A stretch of 62,541 nt of DNA, taken from NCBI GenBank assembly GCA_037379885.1, contig JARRJC010000021.1, forward strand, positions 1 through 62,541, given 5' to 3'. Positions 11,140 through 19,495 of this stretch are shown one piece after another. A model generated the notes under the pieces. It was not told where the DNA came from and did no database searches. It worked only from the letters and a program-made list of their open reading frames with translations. Within the stretch, counting starts at the first letter, position 1. Each line of letters opens with the position of its first letter. The stretch is from Limibacillus sp. GTDB taxonomy: Bacteria; Pseudomonadota; Alphaproteobacteria; Kiloniellales; CECT-8803. Position numbers and translations under genes: made by a program.

Positions 11140-11460
11140 TCAGTAAGGACAGTCGCCCCGTCCGCAGTTGCTCGGCTTGGAGGAGGGCACGTAGGCTCCG
11201 CAGACCTTGCACTCCACCATCTCCTCGGCCTCGGCGGCGGCCTTCTTGGACCAGGGCGCGCGCCACTTGCCGCCCTTGGGGTCGCTTTTCGCGGCCGCCT
11301 GTTCCGCGGCCCGCTGCTCGGCCCGGCGCTGATCCTTGCGCTTGTCGAACTCGCCCTGGCGCTCGCGCTCCTTCTGCCAGCGCCCGACCATGCGGAAGGC
11401 GTACCAGACGGCGCCGACGATGCCGATGAGGACAAGTATCTTCTGGAAGGAGAACAACAT
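11140..11460 (-). CDS. Membrane-anchored zinc-ribbon-like protein (PP0621 type)
   Basis: A 106-residue protein with one N-terminal membrane helix (about 5-22, FQKILVLIGIVGAVWYAF), a charged Arg/Glu/Lys/Ala-rich linker (about 25-80) and a C-terminal CKVCGAYVP...CGRGDCPY motif that looks like a small zinc ribbon. The layout resembles the PP0621-type proteins of Proteobacteria, whose function is not established. The soluble part would face the cytoplasm. It follows the methyltransferase gene by 33 bp on the same strand, so a shared transcript is likely. Confidence 0.65.
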   Translation of the reverse strand: MLFSFQKILVLIGIVGAVWYAFRMVGRWQKERERQGEFDKRKDQRRAEQRAAEQAAAKSDPKGGKWRAPWSKKAAAEAEEMVECKVCGAYVPSSKPSNCGRGDCPY

Positions 11461-11493
11461 GGGCCTGTCTTATGACCGCCGCGCGGGTTTCGG

Positions 11494-12258
11494 TCAAGAA
11501 CCCGTAAGATCGAGCGCGCCCGCATCGCGCAGGACTCGCTCGGCCTCTGCGCTGTAACCGCCCCCCGCGGCGTGGAGCGTCAGCCCGCGCGCGAGGGTGA
11601 AGGGCGCCTTGCTCTGTTTTATTCCCTGCACGAGCACGCGCCGCGCCGGTTTCTCCGGCCCCGCCCAGAGCGGATAGACGACAAGAGCGCCCGCCCTGCC
11701 CTCCAACCCGGCGAGCAGGGCGGAGAGCCGGTCCGCGCGCTGGATGAAGGTCACGCTGCCGCCGTCCTTTACGTGGGTGAGCGCCGCGCGGATCCAGTCC
11801 GCCAGCCGGACCTCCCCCTCCATGTCGGCCAGACGGCGGGTCTCCTTGGGCGAGGCCGTGGCCTTGCCTTCCTCCAGGTAGGGCGGGTTGGCCATGACGT
11901 GATCGAAGCCGGCGGGCGCAATGCGCGGCGGCGGCTGCCGCAGGTCGCCGACGACCGGGGCGAAGCGCTTCTCCAGGCCGTTGATCCGGGCGTTCTCCGC
12001 CGCCAAGGCGACCAGCGGACGCTGGATATCGATCCCCGTGACCCGCGCCTCGGGCTGGCGCGCCAGAAGACAGAGGGCCGCCCCGCCGACGCCGCAGCCG
12101 AGGTCCAGCAGGCTCTCTCCCGGACCGGCGGGAACGGCGGCGGCCAGGAACACGCTGTCGATGGCGATCCGGAATCCCGCGCGCGGCTGGCGCAACAGCA
12201 GACGCCCGCCCAAGAGACGGTCCTCGCTGACCTCCAGACCGGCGCTTCCTTCCGTCAT
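11494..12258 (-). CDS. tRNA1(Val) A37 N6-methyltransferase-like (TrmN6)
   Basis: A 254-residue class I SAM-dependent methyltransferase. The SAM-binding motif LLDLGCGVGGAALCL lies near residue 51, followed by GIDIQ and the NPPY catalytic tetrapeptide (about 125-128) typical of N6-adenine or N5-glutamine methylases. The N-terminal RLLLRQPRAGFRIAIDSVFLAA matches the TrmN6 (YfiC) group, which methylates A37 of tRNA-Val; that substrate is inferred. Its ATG overlaps the DUF2007 stop as ATGA, so the genes are translationally coupled. The plus-strand polyprenyl synthase lies divergently upstream. Confidence 0.75.
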   Translation of the reverse strand: MTEGSAGLEVSEDRLLGGRLLLRQPRAGFRIAIDSVFLAAAVPAGPGESLLDLGCGVGGAALCLLARQPEARVTGIDIQRPLVALAAENARINGLEKRFAPVVGDLRQPPPRIAPAGFDHVMANPPYLEEGKATASPKETRRLADMEGEVRLADWIRAALTHVKDGGSVTFIQRADRLSALLAGLEGRAGALVVYPLWAGPEKPARRVLVQGIKQSKAPFTLARGLTLHAAGGGYSAEAERVLRDAGALDLTGS

Positions 12259-12476
12259 GACACGCCCGGCAGCTCTTCGCCCGCTTCCTGAAGGACCCGG
12301 CGGGCGTCGTCGTAGTCTTCGTTCAGCACGGCCAGGCGGCGTTGCAGCAGGGGCAGGCTGCCTTCCAGCACCGACATGTGATTGTCGAGCAGATAGCTCT
12401 CGATCCCGGCATCGCTCAAGAGAGCCTGAAGCCAGGACAGCTTGACCGGATCGTTGCTGCGTACCAGTTCCTTCAT
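12255..12476 (-). CDS. DUF2007 (putative signal-transducing) protein
   Basis: A 73-residue protein matching the DUF2007 pattern: MKELVRSNDPVKLSWLQ, then DAGIESYLLDNHMS and the C-terminal RRLAVLNEDYDDARRVL. This small fold resembles PII-like signalling domains, but no function is proven. The ATG at 12476 has a G-rich ribosome site (AGGGGGG); the longer frame upstream reads through leader. It is the first gene of a DUF2007-TrmN6 pair common in alphaproteobacteria. Confidence 0.8.
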   Translation of the reverse strand: MKELVRSNDPVKLSWLQALLSDAGIESYLLDNHMSVLEGSLPLLQRRLAVLNEDYDDARRVLQEAGEELPGVS

Positions 12477-12625
12477 GGCGTCCCCCACCCCCCTTTCAGC
12501 GCGTGCCTCCGCGGGGAGGCGGCGCCTGACCATGGCTGGGCTTGACGCTTCCCCGCGTCCGCCTATGCTGCCAGCAATAAGCAGCTTGCGCCAAGCCGGA
12601 GAAGAAGGCATAGCCATCCGGCCGC

Positions 12626-13675
12626 ATGCAAGAGACCCGTCGGGAGACTAGAAACTTGGCCGTCGTCGCCGGAGCCACCAACCTGAACAAGGATAGGAGC
12701 GAGCCGCTCGCCCTGCTCCGTGCGCTGGTCGAAGACGACCTGAAGCGCGTCAACAGCACCATCGTCGAGCGCATGCAGTCGCCGGTCGCGCTGATCCCGC
12801 AGCTTGCGGGGCACATCGTGGCGGCGGGCGGCAAGCGCCTGCGCCCGGTCCTGACGCTGGCCTCGGCCCGTCTCTGCGGCTACGAGGGCGAGCGCCACGT
12901 GGCGCTGGCCGCCTGTGTCGAGTTCATCCACACCGCCACGCTGCTGCACGACGACGTGGTCGATGAGAGCGACCTGCGCCGCGGCCTCAAGACCGCCAAC
13001 GCCGTCTGGGGCAACAAGGCCAGCGTGCTGGTCGGCGACTTCCTCTTCTCGCGCGCCTTCCAGTTGATGGTGGCCGACGGCTCCTTGAAGGTCCTGAAGA
13101 TCCTCTCCGACGCCTCTGCGGACATCGCCGAGGGCGAGGTGGGCCAGTTGATGACCGCCAACAACACGGCGACCGGCGAGAAGGAATACATGGACGTTAT
13201 CTGCGCCAAGACGGCGGTGCTCTTCGCCGCCGCCGCCGAGGTGGGCGCGGTCGTGGCCGAACGGCCCGAGGCCGAGGAAGCCGCCTTGCGCGAATACGGC
13301 ATGTCCCTGGGCATCGCCTTCCAGCTCGTCGACGACGTTCTGGACTACTCCGCCGAACAGGCGGCCCTCGGCAAGTCGGTCGGCGACGACTTCCGCGAAG
13401 GCAAGGTGACGCTGCCGGTCGTCCTGGCCTTCCAGCGCGGCGACGAGGAAGAGAAGGCCTTCTGGCGGCGCTGCATCGAGGAGGTCGAGCAGGAGGACGC
13501 CGATCTCGCCAAGGCGCAGGCGCTGATGAAGAAGCACGGCACGCTGGAGGAAACCATGGCGCGCGCGCAAGAGCATGCCGCCGCCGCGCGGCGCGCGCTC
13601 TCGATCTTCCCCGACCGGCCGGAGAAGGAGGCGCTCGACCTCCTGGCCGAGTTCGCGGTCTCCCGCGCCTACTGA
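12626..13675 (+). CDS. ispB: Polyprenyl (octa/decaprenyl) diphosphate synthase
   Basis: A 349-residue trans-prenyltransferase that extends farnesyl diphosphate with IPP to the ubiquinone side chain. Both Asp-rich motifs are intact: DDVVD at 109-113 (in LLHDDVVDE) and DDVLD at 236-240 (in LVDDVLDY). The GGKRLRP motif is at 68-74. Chain length (C40 or C50) cannot be read from sequence. The start is given as the ATG at 12626, but the TTG at 12656 has a better spaced GGGAG site and may be the true start. A strong terminator follows the stop. Confidence 0.9.
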   Translation: MQETRRETRNLAVVAGATNLNKDRSEPLALLRALVEDDLKRVNSTIVERMQSPVALIPQLAGHIVAAGGKRLRPVLTLASARLCGYEGERHVALAACVEFIHTATLLHDDVVDESDLRRGLKTANAVWGNKASVLVGDFLFSRAFQLMVADGSLKVLKILSDASADIAEGEVGQLMTANNTATGEKEYMDVICAKTAVLFAAAAEVGAVVAERPEAEEAALREYGMSLGIAFQLVDDVLDYSAEQAALGKSVGDDFREGKVTLPVVLAFQRGDEEEKAFWRRCIEEVEQEDADLAKAQALMKKHGTLEETMARAQEHAAAARRALSIFPDRPEKEALDLLAEFAVSRAY

Positions 13676-13687
13676 TCCCGGACAAGA

Positions 13688-13736
13688 AAAAGCCGCGGAA
13701 GAGACCGTCGTTCCGGTTCTCGCCGCGGCTTTTGTC
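13688..13736. terminator. Bidirectional intrinsic terminator
   Basis: AAAAGCCGCGG and CCGCGGCTTTT form an 11-bp inverted repeat with a loop of about 24 bases, beginning 12 bases after the polyprenyl synthase stop codon. T-rich bases follow on the plus strand (TTTTGTCTTT) and the mirror A-run gives T-rich sequence on the minus strand, so it can end both ispB and the opposing tRNA-Pro transcript. Confidence 0.8.
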
Positions 13737-13744
13737 TTTGCTGA

Positions 13745-13820
13745 TGGTCGGGGAGAGAGGATTCGAACCTCCGGCCCCTACGTCCCGAACGTAGTGCTCT
13801 ACCAGGCTGAGCTACTCCCC
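13745..13820 (-). tRNA. tRNA-Pro (anticodon CGG)
   Basis: On the minus strand the acceptor stem CGGGGAG pairs with CTCCCCG, followed by discriminator A and an encoded CCA. The anticodon arm is CTACG-TTCGGGA-CGTAG (anticodon CGG) and the T arm is GGAGG-TTCGAAT-CCTCT. All arms are regular. It is a single-gene unit, convergent with ispB. Confidence 0.97.
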
Positions 13821-13962
13821 GTCAGGCGAGCGGGTTTATAGCCAACCACGGCGGTCGGTGCAAGCGGCGTTTCCTTACAGAGAGCCCGGCTTCACTTCTG
13901 CGCGATAGCGGCGCGCGCAGGCTTGTTGACGCCGGCGCAGCAGGCCTATTTTCAAAGGCGTC

Positions 13963-14475
13963 ATGGAACAGTCGAACAAGGACCGACGCAGAACCGGCTG
14001 GATCTCGCCGCGCCGTCTGGCTTCGGCGCTCTTCGCCTTTACGCTGCTGGTGCTCGTCGGCCCCGCAAACGGTCCCTACCAGCGGGCCGCCGCTCAGCAG
14101 CCGGTCCCCGACCTCTCCGCGCCCGAGGCCGAAGCCCGGATGCAGGAAGACGGCCTGCTCCTGATCGATGTGCGCTCAAAGCTCGAATGGGCGGAGACCG
14201 GCATCCCAAAAGGCGCTGAAGCGATCACCATTCACGAGCCGCGAGGCGTCGGATACTTCGTCATGAAGGTGAGCGAGGCCGCAGGCGGCGAGCGCGACCG
14301 GCCCATCGCCTTCATCTGCGCGACCGGCGTGCGCTCGGCCTATGCCTACAGCCTCTTGAAGGAAGCGGGCTTTTCTGAGCTCTACAACATCACCGAAGGG
14401 ATGCTGGGCAACCCGCGCCATGGCCCCGGCTGGCTGAAACGCGGCCTGCCGACCGAACCCTGCCCGGATTGCTAG
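13963..14475 (+). CDS. Exported rhodanese-like protein
   Basis: A 170-residue protein with a signal sequence or anchor (basic N-terminus, hydrophobic LASALFAFTLLVLVG at about 19-33, likely cleavage near the AAAQQ at 42-46) and one rhodanese domain (about 50-160). The active-site loop is CATGVRS with the persulfide Cys119. It also has LIDVRSKLEW (68-76), the usual rhodanese CH2A region. It would carry sulfur or sulfane groups in the periplasm, or act as a sulfurtransferase scaffold. A terminal PCPDC could bind metal or form a disulfide. It ends 4 bp from a convergent gene. Confidence 0.8.
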   Translation: MEQSNKDRRRTGWISPRRLASALFAFTLLVLVGPANGPYQRAAAQQPVPDLSAPEAEARMQEDGLLLIDVRSKLEWAETGIPKGAEAITIHEPRGVGYFVMKVSEAAGGERDRPIAFICATGVRSAYAYSLLKEAGFSELYNITEGMLGNPRHGPGWLKRGLPTEPCPDC

Positions 14476-14479
14476 CGCC

Positions 14480-15232
14480 TCACGCGCCCAGCGCGCGGCC
14501 GACCTTCTGGATCTGGTCCTGCAGGTCGATGCGCATCATGGAGGTGATCTCCAGGGAGCGGTCTTCGAAGACCTCGTCGCTGGGGCTGTCCTTGGCCCAG
14601 TCCTCCACGAAGCGGTCGCGCGCCAGGATCAGTTCGCGGACCTGCGGGCGGAACAGCACCAGCAGCGCCCCGATCCAGCGGTTGACCGGCCAGGAGGGCC
14701 GCGCGTGGTCGATCTCGAATCGGTCGAGCATGGCGATCACGTCCTCGGCCTTGTACCAGACCTCTCCGGTGACCCAGCGGTTGGTGGTGAAGAGACCGAA
14801 GGGAAAGCCCGCGGAGTCCATGGTCACCGCGATCAGGTGGCTCAGATGGTCGTTGGGGTCCTCCGGCAGGGTCGAGCCCGGCACCTTCGCCGGCTTGATC
14901 CCGCGCGGCATGCCCTTGGGCCGCAGGAAGGTGTGGAAGTGGCCGTGCTCGTTGCTCAAGCGCTCATCGAAGGGATGGGCGTGGTAGTAGTACTGCGAAT
15001 GGGTTTCCCGGTCGTAGACGTCGCCGGAGGGATAGTGGTCCCACTCGTAGAAGGTGCCGGCGTCGCGCAGCAGCTCGCCCACCACGTTGTCGCCGGTCTT
15101 GGCCAGGATGCGGTGAATCTCCACCACCTCGTGCCCGGCCTCGGCCATCGTCTCCAGCTCCTTTTTCGGCAGCTTTGCGAAATCGACGCTGGAGGTGATG
15201 AGCGCCTTGTTGACGACTTCTTCGGTTCTCAT
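14480..15232 (-). CDS. Unknown His-rich protein (DUF6969-like)
   Basis: A 250-residue soluble protein without signal peptide. Its middle is strikingly His/Tyr-rich: WDHYPSGDVYD, then THSQYYYHAHP (about 75-87) and EHGHFHTFLR (about 94-103), later HLSHLIAV. The spacing of HxH and EHGHFH resembles a metal centre of the cupin or non-haem iron kind. I associate it tentatively with DUF6969. No reaction can be named. It is the last gene of a minus-strand run behind the SUMF1-like gene, with a 122-bp gap, so it may have its own promoter. Confidence 0.6.
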   Translation of the reverse strand: MRTEEVVNKALITSSVDFAKLPKKELETMAEAGHEVVEIHRILAKTGDNVVGELLRDAGTFYEWDHYPSGDVYDRETHSQYYYHAHPFDERLSNEHGHFHTFLRPKGMPRGIKPAKVPGSTLPEDPNDHLSHLIAVTMDSAGFPFGLFTTNRWVTGEVWYKAEDVIAMLDRFEIDHARPSWPVNRWIGALLVLFRPQVRELILARDRFVEDWAKDSPSDEVFEDRSLEITSMMRIDLQDQIQKVGRALGA

Positions 15233-15354
15233 GGCGGTGCTTGCAACTCCGAGGGAAACTTATCTTCCCCTAAAACCTAGCGATTCGCCGTCCGCTTACA
15301 AGCATCCCTTGAAGGCCGTCGCGCGCTTGTGATGATCAAGTGAGCGAGCGCGCT

Positions 15355-16191
15355 TCAGGGAGCCTCGCGCAGCAGCCGGAAGCCGATCAGGATGTGCTTT
15401 ATGTCTTCGGGCCGCCCGTGCCGGGAGGCCGGACGGCAGACACCGCACCCCGAATCGTCCCATGAACCGCCGCGCACCAGATAGCGCCCCTCGCCCGCCG
15501 GGTCGGCTGTCCACTCGAAGACCTGTCCTGCGGGATCGAGCAGTCCGAAGGGGCTCGCGCCGTCCGGAAAGCTGCCGACCGGAAGCGTGTCGAAGGGTCC
15601 GGCGTCGTGGCTGTTGAGCTTCGAGGGGTCCCAGGCGCCGCCCCAGGGAAAGAGCCGGCCATCGGTGCCGCGCACCGCCTTCTCCCATTCCCGGCCGCTC
15701 GGCAAGCGCCAGCGCTGCCCCGTCTTCCCGCTCAGCCAGCGCGCGTAGGCCTGGGCGTCGCCGTGGCTGACCAGCACCACGGGATGCTCCAGGCGGCCCT
15801 CGGGCGGCGCGCCCTCCTTCCAGGCGTGGCGGCGGGTGCGTTCATAGGGGTGGATCAGGCCATAGCCACGCCAGGTCTCGGGATCGACCCCGGGCGCGCG
15901 ATGGCCGGTGTCAGCGATGAAGGCGGCGTATTGACGGTTGGTGATCGGCGTGCGGGTGATGAGGTAGGCGCCGGTTTGCGCCTCCTGCCGGGGCGGCTCA
16001 TCCTCGTACCAGCCCTGCCTGCGGGTGACGGAATGGCCGTAAGCAGCCTCGTCCAGGCGGTAAGCCGTCTCTCGTTCCGCAGCGTCGGAGCCCTCGATGA
16101 AAGGGCCGGACGGGAAGGCGGCCCCGGACTTGCCTCTGCCCGAGACCGTCCCGATCCCGGCCGGCAGCGCGGCCAGGAGACGCAGAGCCAT
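15355..16191 (-). CDS. SUMF1/formylglycine-generating-enzyme-fold protein
   Basis: A 278-residue protein of the FGE-sulfatase domain family (C-type lectin-like fold). Conserved signs are PITNRQYAAFIADTG (about 82-96), RLPSGREWEKAVRG (162-174), FPWGG, SPFGLLDPAGQVFEW (213-227), LVRGGSWDD (238-246) and the terminal IGFRLL. Cys249 and Cys252 are three apart. By alignment from memory, the first of the two copper-binding cysteines of true FGE is not matched, so sulfatase activation is doubtful. Ergothioneine-type or structural roles are alternatives. It lies 6 bp behind uspA at the end of the TRAP operon. No sulfatase gene is in the window. Confidence 0.8.
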   Translation of the reverse strand: MALRLLAALPAGIGTVSGRGKSGAAFPSGPFIEGSDAAERETAYRLDEAAYGHSVTRRQGWYEDEPPRQEAQTGAYLITRTPITNRQYAAFIADTGHRAPGVDPETWRGYGLIHPYERTRRHAWKEGAPPEGRLEHPVVLVSHGDAQAYARWLSGKTGQRWRLPSGREWEKAVRGTDGRLFPWGGAWDPSKLNSHDAGPFDTLPVGSFPDGASPFGLLDPAGQVFEWTADPAGEGRYLVRGGSWDDSGCGVCRPASRHGRPEDIKHILIGFRLLREAP

Positions 16192-16197
16192 TTCGCC

Positions 16198-16623
16198 CTA
16201 GCGGACCACCAGCACCGAGCAGGCCGCGTGGCTGACCACCTTGGAGGCGTTGGAGCCCAGGAGATGGTCCTCGAACTCCGGACGGTGGGAGGCCATGACG
16301 ATCAGGCCGCAGCCGGTCTCCTTCGCCGCCTGCAGAATCTCCCGCGAGATCGACCCGTGCCCGACGATGTGCTGCGTCGCGACCTCCGCCGGGATGGTCT
16401 CCGCCGACCAGGCGTGGAGGTCCTCGCGGGCCTTATCCAGCGCCTTCTCCTCGAAGTCCGCGGGAAAGAAGCTGCCGACGATCGACATCTTGTAGTCCGG
16501 CACGACGGTTACGAGGTGCAGGGTCGCCCCGAAGGACTTGGCGTACTCCACGGCGGTGGTGACGGCCTTGGCCTGGCTTTTGAGATGCCCCAGGTCGACG
16601 GCCAGAAGGATGTCCTTGTACAT
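16198..16623 (-). CDS. Universal stress protein (UspA family)
   Basis: A 141-residue single-domain Usp protein. It starts MYKDILLAVDL and carries the C-terminal ATP-loop signature GLIVMASHR...LLGSNASKVVSHAACSVLVVR (G-x2-G-x9-G-S style), so it probably binds ATP. It lies 19 bp after the TRAP permease gene. Usp proteins encoded with TRAP transporters (as TeaD with TeaABC) can regulate transport, and that is the likely job here. Confidence 0.9.
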   Translation of the reverse strand: MYKDILLAVDLGHLKSQAKAVTTAVEYAKSFGATLHLVTVVPDYKMSIVGSFFPADFEEKALDKAREDLHAWSAETIPAEVATQHIVGHGSISREILQAAKETGCGLIVMASHRPEFEDHLLGSNASKVVSHAACSVLVVR

Positions 16624-16642
16624 CGCTCTCTCCCCTTTTTCC

Positions 16643-19291
16643 TCAGAAGGCCGGCACGTCGGTGCGGCGGCGTTGCAGGAAGATCACCAAGGCCAGCAGC
16701 AGGAGCGCCGGAAGGTAGAAGATCTCCTTGAAGATACGGTCCTTCTCGACCTCAACCGCGGTGACTTGGACGGGCTCGTCGGCATAGAAGTCGAAGCCGA
16801 TCAGCTTCCTGCCCGGAACCGAACCGACCTCACCGGGACGGAAGGGCTCTTCCAGGATCACCTGATCGCCTTCCACCACGACCTGAAGGTCTTCGCGCTG
16901 CAGGCGCGCCACGCCATCCGATTCGGGCGGACCCAGCGGCAGCATGAGGTGCATGGAGCCGATCTTGTCCGGGTTGTTGTAGTCCGGCCCTTCGATCACG
17001 ACCCGCAACTCCCCGTCGGCGGGCGCCTGGGCGGCGCGTTCCACCACCGCCGTCGGCGGCAGGATTTCATAGGGCGGGTCGATCATGTCGAGCCAGAACC
17101 CAGGCCGGAAGAGCGTGAAGGCGATCAAGAGCAGCGCGACCGCCTCCCAAACCTTGTTGCGGGCGAAGAAGTAGCCTTGTGTCCCTGCCGCGAACAACAA
17201 CATGGCGAAGGTCGCGATGGCGAAGACGAAGACGCCCTCCAGGAAGGTCACGTCGATCAGCAGCAGGTCGGTGTTGAAGATGAAGAGGAAGGGCAGCGCC
17301 ACGGTCCTCAGCGAATAGTAGAAGGCCGTGAAGCCCGTCTTGATGGGATCACCGCCGGAGATCGCCGCCGCCGCGAAGGAGGCGAGACCCACGGGCGGGG
17401 TCACGTCGGCCATGATGCCGAAGTAGAAGACGAAGAGGTGCACGGCGATCAGCGGCACGATCAGGCCGTTCTGCGCGCCCACCTCGACCACGACGCCGGC
17501 CATGAGCGAGGAGACCACGATGTAGTTGGCCGTGGTCGGCAAGCCCATGCCAAGGATCAGGCTGAAGATCGCGACCAGCACCAGCATCAGCATCAGGCTG
17601 CCGCCGGACAGGAACTCGATGAAGGTCCCGATCACCTGGTGCGCGCCGGTCAGAGAGATGGTGCCGACGATGATGCCGGCGATGGCCGTTGCGACCGCGA
17701 TGCCGATCATGTTCCGGGCGCCGGCGATCAAGCCTTCGAACATCTCCCAGAAGCCCTTCTTGACGCCGAGCGCGATTTCACCCGCGCGGCCGCGGAACAG
17801 CCCCTTGATGGGGTGCTGGGTCAGCAGGATGAAGATCATCGCGACCGTCGCCCAATAGGCCGAGAGGCCGGGCGAGAGACGCTCGATCATCAGGCACCAG
17901 ACCAGCGTGACGATGGGCAGAAGGTAGTAAAGGCCCGAGAGCACCGTCGGCTTGACTTCCGGCAGGCTGACCACGGGCGAGTTGGGATCGTCGACCTCCA
18001 GGTCGGGAACCCGCGCGGAAACCGCCACCAGCGCCACGTAGACAGCCGCGAAAAGCAGGGAGACCACGTAGACCGTGCTGTCGCCCGCCAGATCCTTGAT
18101 CCAGCCCAGGCCGTAGTAGGTGATGGCCGCCAGGATGCCGATGCCCGCGAAGCCGCCGACCATGCCGGTCAGCTTGCGCAAGACGGTCTGCGCCGCGCCG
18201 GGCTTGGGCAGGCCCTTCATGTTGGCCTTCAGCGCTTCCAGGTGAACGATGTAGAGCAGCGCGATGTAGGAGATCGAGGCCGGCAGCACCGCGTGGCGCA
18301 CCACCTCAAGATAGGTGACGTTGGCGTACTCGATCATCAAGAAGGCGGCGGCGCCCATGACAGGCGGCATGATCTGACCGTTGACCGAGGAGGCGACTTC
18401 GGTAGCACCCGCCTTTTCCGGCGTGAAGCCGACGCGCTTCATCAAGGGAATGGTGAAGGTGCCGGTGGTCACGGTGTTGGCGATCGAAGAACCCGAGATC
18501 AGACCGGTCATGGCCGAGGAGACCACGGCCGCCTTGGCCGGACCGCCCCGCAGGTGGCCGAGCAGCGCGAAAGCCACCTTGATCAGGTAGTTGCCCGCTC
18601 CCCCCTTGTCGAGCAAGGAGCCGAACAGCACGAAGAGGAAGATCATCGAGGTCGAGACGTCGACGGCGATGCCGAACACGCCCTCGGTCTGCATCCAGAA
18701 GTGCCACATGGCCTTGCCGTAGGATGCGCCCTTCCACTGGATCACCTCGGGGATGAAGGGTTGCGACCCGAAGAAGACGTAGACCAGGAAGACCGATGCG
18801 ACGATCACCAAGGGCAGGCCGAGCGCCCTGTAGGCCGCGATCATCAGGACCACGATGCCGATGGTGGACATCACCAGATCGGCGGTGGTCGGCAGGCCCG
18901 CGCGCAGCGCGATCTGGTCCTGGAAAACCAGCAGATAGAAGCAGGCCGCCACGCCGAGCAGCCCCAGGATCCAGTCGTACCAGGGAATGTAGTTGCGGGG
19001 CGATGACTTGAATAGCGGATAGGACATGGCCGCCAGGAGCAGCGCGAAGGCGACATGCACCGCGCGCGCTTCACTGAGGCTGAAAACCAGGTTGATGCCC
19101 AGGTACTCGTTGATGAGCCCGGGTACGTTGGATGCGTAATAAAGCTGGAAGAGCGACCAGAGCAGCGCGATGGCCGTCATGAGGATCGCGATGACGCCCC
19201 CGGGTTGGCGGTTGCCGGTATCGGCGGAGGCGACCAAATCTTCAAGATCGACGCCCGGCTTTTCCTTGTCGGCTTGGGTCTGTTCGCTCAT
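16643..19291 (-). CDS. TRAP transporter fused permease (DctQM, TAXI type)
   Basis: An 882-residue inner-membrane protein combining the small (4TM) and large (12TM) TRAP permease subunits in one chain. About 45 soluble residues precede membrane helices from about residue 35. The DctM core contains GGAGNYLIKVAFALLGHLRGGPAKAAVVSSAM (in part near 230-260), then TGLISGSSIANTVTTG and the repeat GLPTTANYIVVSSLM. It uses an ion gradient to import an organic substrate delivered by the TAXI binding protein encoded 204 bp upstream. The last 150 residues form extra loops and a terminal TM segment ending in RRRTDVPAF. UspA and the SUMF1-like gene follow closely. Confidence 0.93.
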   Translation of the reverse strand: MSEQTQADKEKPGVDLEDLVASADTGNRQPGGVIAILMTAIALLWSLFQLYYASNVPGLINEYLGINLVFSLSEARAVHVAFALLLAAMSYPLFKSSPRNYIPWYDWILGLLGVAACFYLLVFQDQIALRAGLPTTADLVMSTIGIVVLMIAAYRALGLPLVIVASVFLVYVFFGSQPFIPEVIQWKGASYGKAMWHFWMQTEGVFGIAVDVSTSMIFLFVLFGSLLDKGGAGNYLIKVAFALLGHLRGGPAKAAVVSSAMTGLISGSSIANTVTTGTFTIPLMKRVGFTPEKAGATEVASSVNGQIMPPVMGAAAFLMIEYANVTYLEVVRHAVLPASISYIALLYIVHLEALKANMKGLPKPGAAQTVLRKLTGMVGGFAGIGILAAITYYGLGWIKDLAGDSTVYVVSLLFAAVYVALVAVSARVPDLEVDDPNSPVVSLPEVKPTVLSGLYYLLPIVTLVWCLMIERLSPGLSAYWATVAMIFILLTQHPIKGLFRGRAGEIALGVKKGFWEMFEGLIAGARNMIGIAVATAIAGIIVGTISLTGAHQVIGTFIEFLSGGSLMLMLVLVAIFSLILGMGLPTTANYIVVSSLMAGVVVEVGAQNGLIVPLIAVHLFVFYFGIMADVTPPVGLASFAAAAISGGDPIKTGFTAFYYSLRTVALPFLFIFNTDLLLIDVTFLEGVFVFAIATFAMLLFAAGTQGYFFARNKVWEAVALLLIAFTLFRPGFWLDMIDPPYEILPPTAVVERAAQAPADGELRVVIEGPDYNNPDKIGSMHLMLPLGPPESDGVARLQREDLQVVVEGDQVILEEPFRPGEVGSVPGRKLIGFDFYADEPVQVTAVEVEKDRIFKEIFYLPALLLLALVIFLQRRRTDVPAF

Positions 19292-19423
19292 CTGCTTTCC
19301 CCTGCTGGAAGGCCCCCTTCTCGAAGGCGTTGGCGTGGACTTTCTGCCCGCCTCTTTCGCTTGGGACCGTGTGCCCCCACAGTCCCTAATTTTCTTATTG
19401 TTCTCGCGTTTCTTCGCGGGATC

Positions 19424-19460
19424 GGGGGCGGCGTCTCCTAAGCACGAGCGCGCCGCCCCC
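19424..19460 (-). promoter_or_regulatory. Stable hairpin between TRAP binding protein and permease genes
   Basis: GGGGGCGGCG (19424-19433) and CGCCGCCCCC (19451-19460) form a perfect 10-bp stem with a 17-base loop, 36 bases after the binding-protein stop. On the minus strand no U-tract follows; instead a small CGCG/CGCG hairpin (19405-19418) comes next. It therefore looks like an mRNA-stabilising or attenuating element that lets the periplasmic protein be made in excess of the permease. Confidence 0.7.
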
Positions 19461-19495
19461 TAACCCTGTCGGTCCTTAAGTCGACCGGGACCCGA

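Noticed and set aside
15355-16191. Calling the SUMF1-fold gene a formylglycine-generating enzyme
   Set aside because: No sulfatase is in the window, and one of the two copper-binding cysteines seems replaced, so only the fold is reported.
16538-19006. An 822-codon open frame on the plus strand opposite the TRAP permease, and similar long frames opposite ppdK, glyS, mnhA, mnhD and asmA
   Set aside because: These are mirror frames of GC-rich codon usage. They have His/Arg/Asp/Gln-rich composition, no domains and no ribosome sites, and fully overlap well-supported genes.
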